Source: an uncultured Lachnospiraceae bacterium (GTDB taxonomy: Bacteria > Bacillota > Clostridia > Lachnospirales > Lachnospiraceae). Taken from it: 6,635 nt of DNA. This document shows, in pieces, positions 4,278 to 6,635 of this stretch. The notes under the pieces were generated by a model. That model was not told where the DNA came from. It did no database searches and was given only the letters and a program-made list of their open reading frames with translations. The stretch covers positions 1 to 6,635 of the forward strand of contig CAQGLR010000073.1 in NCBI GenBank assembly GCA_948794795.1. The letters run 5' to 3'. Position 1 is the stretch's first letter. Each line of letters starts with the position of its first letter. A program made the translations under genes and the position numbers.

Positions 4278-6635
4278 ATGACATTTTTTGCAGAAGTTGT
4301 ATTTAGTGGTTTTGTATCAAAAGCTGTTAATAATTGTGTTGATGTATCATGGAACAAAATTAAGAAAATAGTAGAAAGTGAAAAAACTAAGAACAAAAAT
4401 TTAGAATCACAAATATATAATGTAACTGTAGATGTGCTTAATAGTATTGCTGATAATCAGTTTAAGAGCAATCAGGGTAATATATATAATTCAGCCGAAG
4501 TTTTATTGAAATCATTTAAAAATAGTGAAGAAAATGAATTAAGACATATAAAATCATGTTTACAGATGATTTGCTCAAATGTTGACGAAGATAAATGTAT
4601 ACAATTTAAAATACTGTTATATGAAACACTTGGTAAGAATGAATATAGTGAGTTGTTTCGAACAATATTATTATTGCTGCTGGAGCAAAATAAACAATAT
4701 GATCATGACATGCAGCAACAAATAATAAAAAAATTGGATGAAGTAATTTTAGTTTTAAATCAAAAGAAAGATAATGAAAATAGTAATTCACAGTTTAAAG
4801 TTAAAAGCAGAACACAAGAATATGCTGATAAATGGAATGCTAATATGTTTCTGAATGATTTTAATAAGAGGGATGAAAATACTGGAATAAATGTTAGTTT
4901 GAAAGATGTTTATTTAGAAAAGCATTTACCGCATTATATATGGGGATATAATGAGAATGAATCTGATGATTTAAAAGAACTATTAACTGAATTTATATAT
5001 GATAACGAAATAAAAACTCTTTTAATTTTAGGACAACCTGGAATTGGAAAGACTACATTAATTACATGGTTTATAGCTAATTTTATATTACATAAGGAAG
5101 ATATTTTAGTATATCAATTTGCGTCCGATTTAAATAAAATTGATTGGAATTGTAGCAAAAATACTAAAAATTATAAGTATTGGGATTATATATTAAAGTT
5201 ATTGAGATTGACATATGATACTCTAAATGGAAAAATATTAATTTTTGATGGTTTTGATGAAATAGATATACACATAAACAGAATAAATATATTAAATAAG
5301 TTATTATCTGATGAACTGAAAATGATGCATGGTAATTTTAAGGTAATTATAACCTGTAGAGAAAATTATATTCATGAATTGAATAGAGAAAAATATGATT
5401 TTGTCACTTTGCTTCCGTGGGACAAAGAGCAAATAGAAAGTTTTTGTATGGTTTATGGTAAAAAAATTGAACGTAATATTTCAGAAAATATGATGAAAAT
5501 AATAGAAAAAAACAAGAAGGTATTAGGCATTCCTCTTATTCTGTATATGGTTTTGGCTTTAAATATTTCCATTGAAGAAAATGGATCGATAGTAGATATA
5601 TATGATAAGATTTTTTCTCTTAAAGGTGGTATATATGACAGGTGCATAGAAAATAAGAGTTTTGCAGATATACATAGAATAGGTGAAATAAAGGAACAAA
5701 TACATCAAATATCAAGAGAGATTGCAATATGGATGTTAGAAAATAATCCTAATGAAGCGTTTATTCCACAATTAGAATACCAGAGAATTTGTATTGATAT
5801 AAAAAGAAATGGTGAGAAAGAGATTGAAAATATTGATCAAGATTTTTTGATTGGTAATTATTTTAAATTAGTTAAACATTGTGAAGGAGTCGAAACAGAA
5901 GAATTATATTTTGTGCATCGTACTATTTATGAATATTTTGTAGCAGAAACTATTTATAGTTCTGTGGAAAATACAATGATAAATCTTACAAATGATAATC
6001 AAGAAAAGTTGGCTGAAAATATTGCTTTTTACTTAAAAGAAGGTGAAATTACTAATACTATTGGCGAATTTTTATTTAGAAAGATTAAAAGTTTATATAA
6101 TAAGTTAAATGCTGAAAAAAAACAGGAATTTTATCAATGGTGGGAAAGTGCAGTTGGAAAAATGATGGAAGTTGGTATGTTTTATTATACTAAGAGAAAT
6201 ATACAAGATTACGAGAATATAATAAAAAAAGAAAGAAATTGTTTTTTAAACTTACTTAAAATATTAAGGTTACTGTTACCTTTGACAAATAGAAAATATA
6301 TTATGGAAAATGTAAATATACATAAAATAATTGACTATATTAGTTTGGGACAATGGGGAGATTATAGTTACTTATTTTTAGAAGGAGCAAATTTAATTGG
6401 AGCAAATTTAAGTCGAGCAGATTTAAGTCGAGCAAATTTAAAAGGAGCAAATTTAAGTCGAGCAAATTTAAAAGGAGTAAATTTAAGGGAAGCAAATTTA
6501 AGTCGAGCAAATTTAAGGGAAGAAAATTTAATGGAAGCAGATTTAATGGAAGCAGATTTAATGGAAGCAAATTTAAGTCGAGCAAATTTAAGTCGAGCAA
6601 ATTTAAGTCGAGCAAATTTAAGTCGAGCAAATTTA
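4278..6635 (+). CDS. NACHT-type STAND NTPase with C-terminal pentapeptide repeats (partial, runs off window)
   Basis: This is a candidate NLR-like immune or signalling ATPase. 786 codons are visible without a stop. GGAGG (4265-4269) sits 8 bases before the ATG. Residues 1 to about 200 are mainly helical and charged, of unknown function, and unlike a known nuclease or TIR domain; no clear transmembrane segment is seen. The segment DVYLEKHLPHYIWGY (about 211-225) leads into the NTPase: Walker A GQPGIGKTT (252-260), Walker B ILIFDGFDEID (320-330, with the NACHT-type small residue and second acidic pair D324, D327, E328), and sensor 1 KVIITCRE (355-362, R361). A helical region follows with FVHRTIYEYFVA (545-556), the usual F-x-H-x-x-x-x-E-[FY]-F motif closing NACHT/STAND modules. 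Residues 702-786 are 17 tandem pentapeptides A(N/D)L, predicted to form a right-handed beta-helix sensor or binding surface. In bNACHT proteins the C-terminus senses phage cues and the N-terminus acts; that role is inferred. Codon use is strongly AT-rich. Confidence 0.87.
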   Translation, partial: MTFFAEVVFSGFVSKAVNNCVDVSWNKIKKIVESEKTKNKNLESQIYNVTVDVLNSIADNQFKSNQGNIYNSAEVLLKSFKNSEENELRHIKSCLQMICSNVDEDKCIQFKILLYETLGKNEYSELFRTILLLLLEQNKQYDHDMQQQIIKKLDEVILVLNQKKDNENSNSQFKVKSRTQEYADKWNANMFLNDFNKRDENTGINVSLKDVYLEKHLPHYIWGYNENESDDLKELLTEFIYDNEIKTLLILGQPGIGKTTLITWFIANFILHKEDILVYQFASDLNKIDWNCSKNTKNYKYWDYILKLLRLTYDTLNGKILIFDGFDEIDIHINRINILNKLLSDELKMMHGNFKVIITCRENYIHELNREKYDFVTLLPWDKEQIESFCMVYGKKIERNISENMMKIIEKNKKVLGIPLILYMVLALNISIEENGSIVDIYDKIFSLKGGIYDRCIENKSFADIHRIGEIKEQIHQISREIAIWMLENNPNEAFIPQLEYQRICIDIKRNGEKEIENIDQDFLIGNYFKLVKHCEGVETEELYFVHRTIYEYFVAETIYSSVENTMINLTNDNQEKLAENIAFYLKEGEITNTIGEFLFRKIKSLYNKLNAEKKQEFYQWWESAVGKMMEVGMFYYTKRNIQDYENIIKKERNCFLNLLKILRLLLPLTNRKYIMENVNIHKIIDYISLGQWGDYSYLFLEGANLIGANLSRADLSRANLKGANLSRANLKGVNLREANLSRANLREENLMEADLMEADLMEANLSRANLSRANLSRANLSRANL
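6381..6635 (+). repeat. 17 tandem 15-bp repeats coding the pentapeptide array
   Basis: In-frame 15-bp units begin at 6381 and continue to the end of the window. Each codes xxA(N/D)L: mostly SRANL, with KGANL, REANL, MEADL and single variants such as IGANL, KGVNL and REENL. The last four units (6576-6635) are identical at the DNA level (AGTCGAGCAAATTTA), and earlier SRANL units share the same codons. Pentapeptide repeats usually drift at the DNA level, so this uniformity suggests recent duplication or slippage. The array is cut by the window end. Confidence 0.9.

Noticed and set aside
6340..6630. Minus-strand frame of repeated LDLNLL/LPLNLL units
   Set aside because: It is the antisense shadow of the plus-strand pentapeptide repeat array and has no ribosome binding site or independent support.
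1..6635. tRNA, rRNA, CRISPR array or riboswitch
   Set aside because: I saw no cloverleaf, spacer-repeat alternation or conserved riboswitch core; the regular repeats are all within coding regions and have no unique spacers.

Overview
The window looks like accessory, mobile-element-derived DNA from a low-GC Gram-positive bacterium, most likely an anaerobic Clostridia or Lachnospiraceae-type Firmicute. The reasons are a RepA_N-type replication initiator next to a ParB-family partition gene (a pair common on plasmids and integrative elements of that group), strong AGGAGG-like ribosome binding sites, and AT-rich flanking DNA. This placement is inferred from gene type and composition only.

Layout. 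Positions 1-1506, minus strand, hold a moderately GC-rich replicon remnant: a repA gene ending early at 47, and the C-terminal part of a parB gene whose nuclease-like N-terminus is missing. Inside repA, and hidden in its coding sequence, lie seven 23-bp direct repeats at perfectly even spacing (402-562), followed by six AT-rich 15-bp repeats (305-394). Together they look like an iteron-type replication origin embedded in the gene. Around 1506 the sequence switches sharply to AT-rich DNA.

Positions 1558-3519, plus strand, hold small cargo genes: an amidoligase-family protein (1646-2596), a 74-residue zinc-ribbon protein (2644-2868), and an unidentified 68-residue protein (3249-3455) closed by an intrinsic terminator. 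The amidoligase and the 68-residue gene each follow a TTGCTT-type promoter sharing the same upstream element.

Positions 3520-4277 contain no gene. They hold two short non-coding elements with related terminal inverted repeats (GATA-TGTAACTTTA type). The longer (3964-4200) is flanked by a perfect 9-bp direct repeat, and the shorter (3846-3946) by a decayed one. They look like MITEs, or internally deleted insertion sequences. The longer one stops just upstream of a well-formed promoter.

That promoter serves the main item: an open reading frame from 4278 running off the window end at 6635 (786 codons visible). It encodes a NACHT-type STAND NTPase (Walker A GQPGIGKT, Walker B ILIFDGFDE) with a helical N-terminus and a C-terminal pentapeptide-repeat array of at least 17 units. 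The architecture resembles bacterial NLR-like (bNACHT) immune proteins. The array is coded by nearly identical 15-bp DNA repeats, suggesting recent expansion. Overall the window reads as a decayed replicon carrying or next to cargo genes, with a candidate defence gene behind a MITE-rich spacer.
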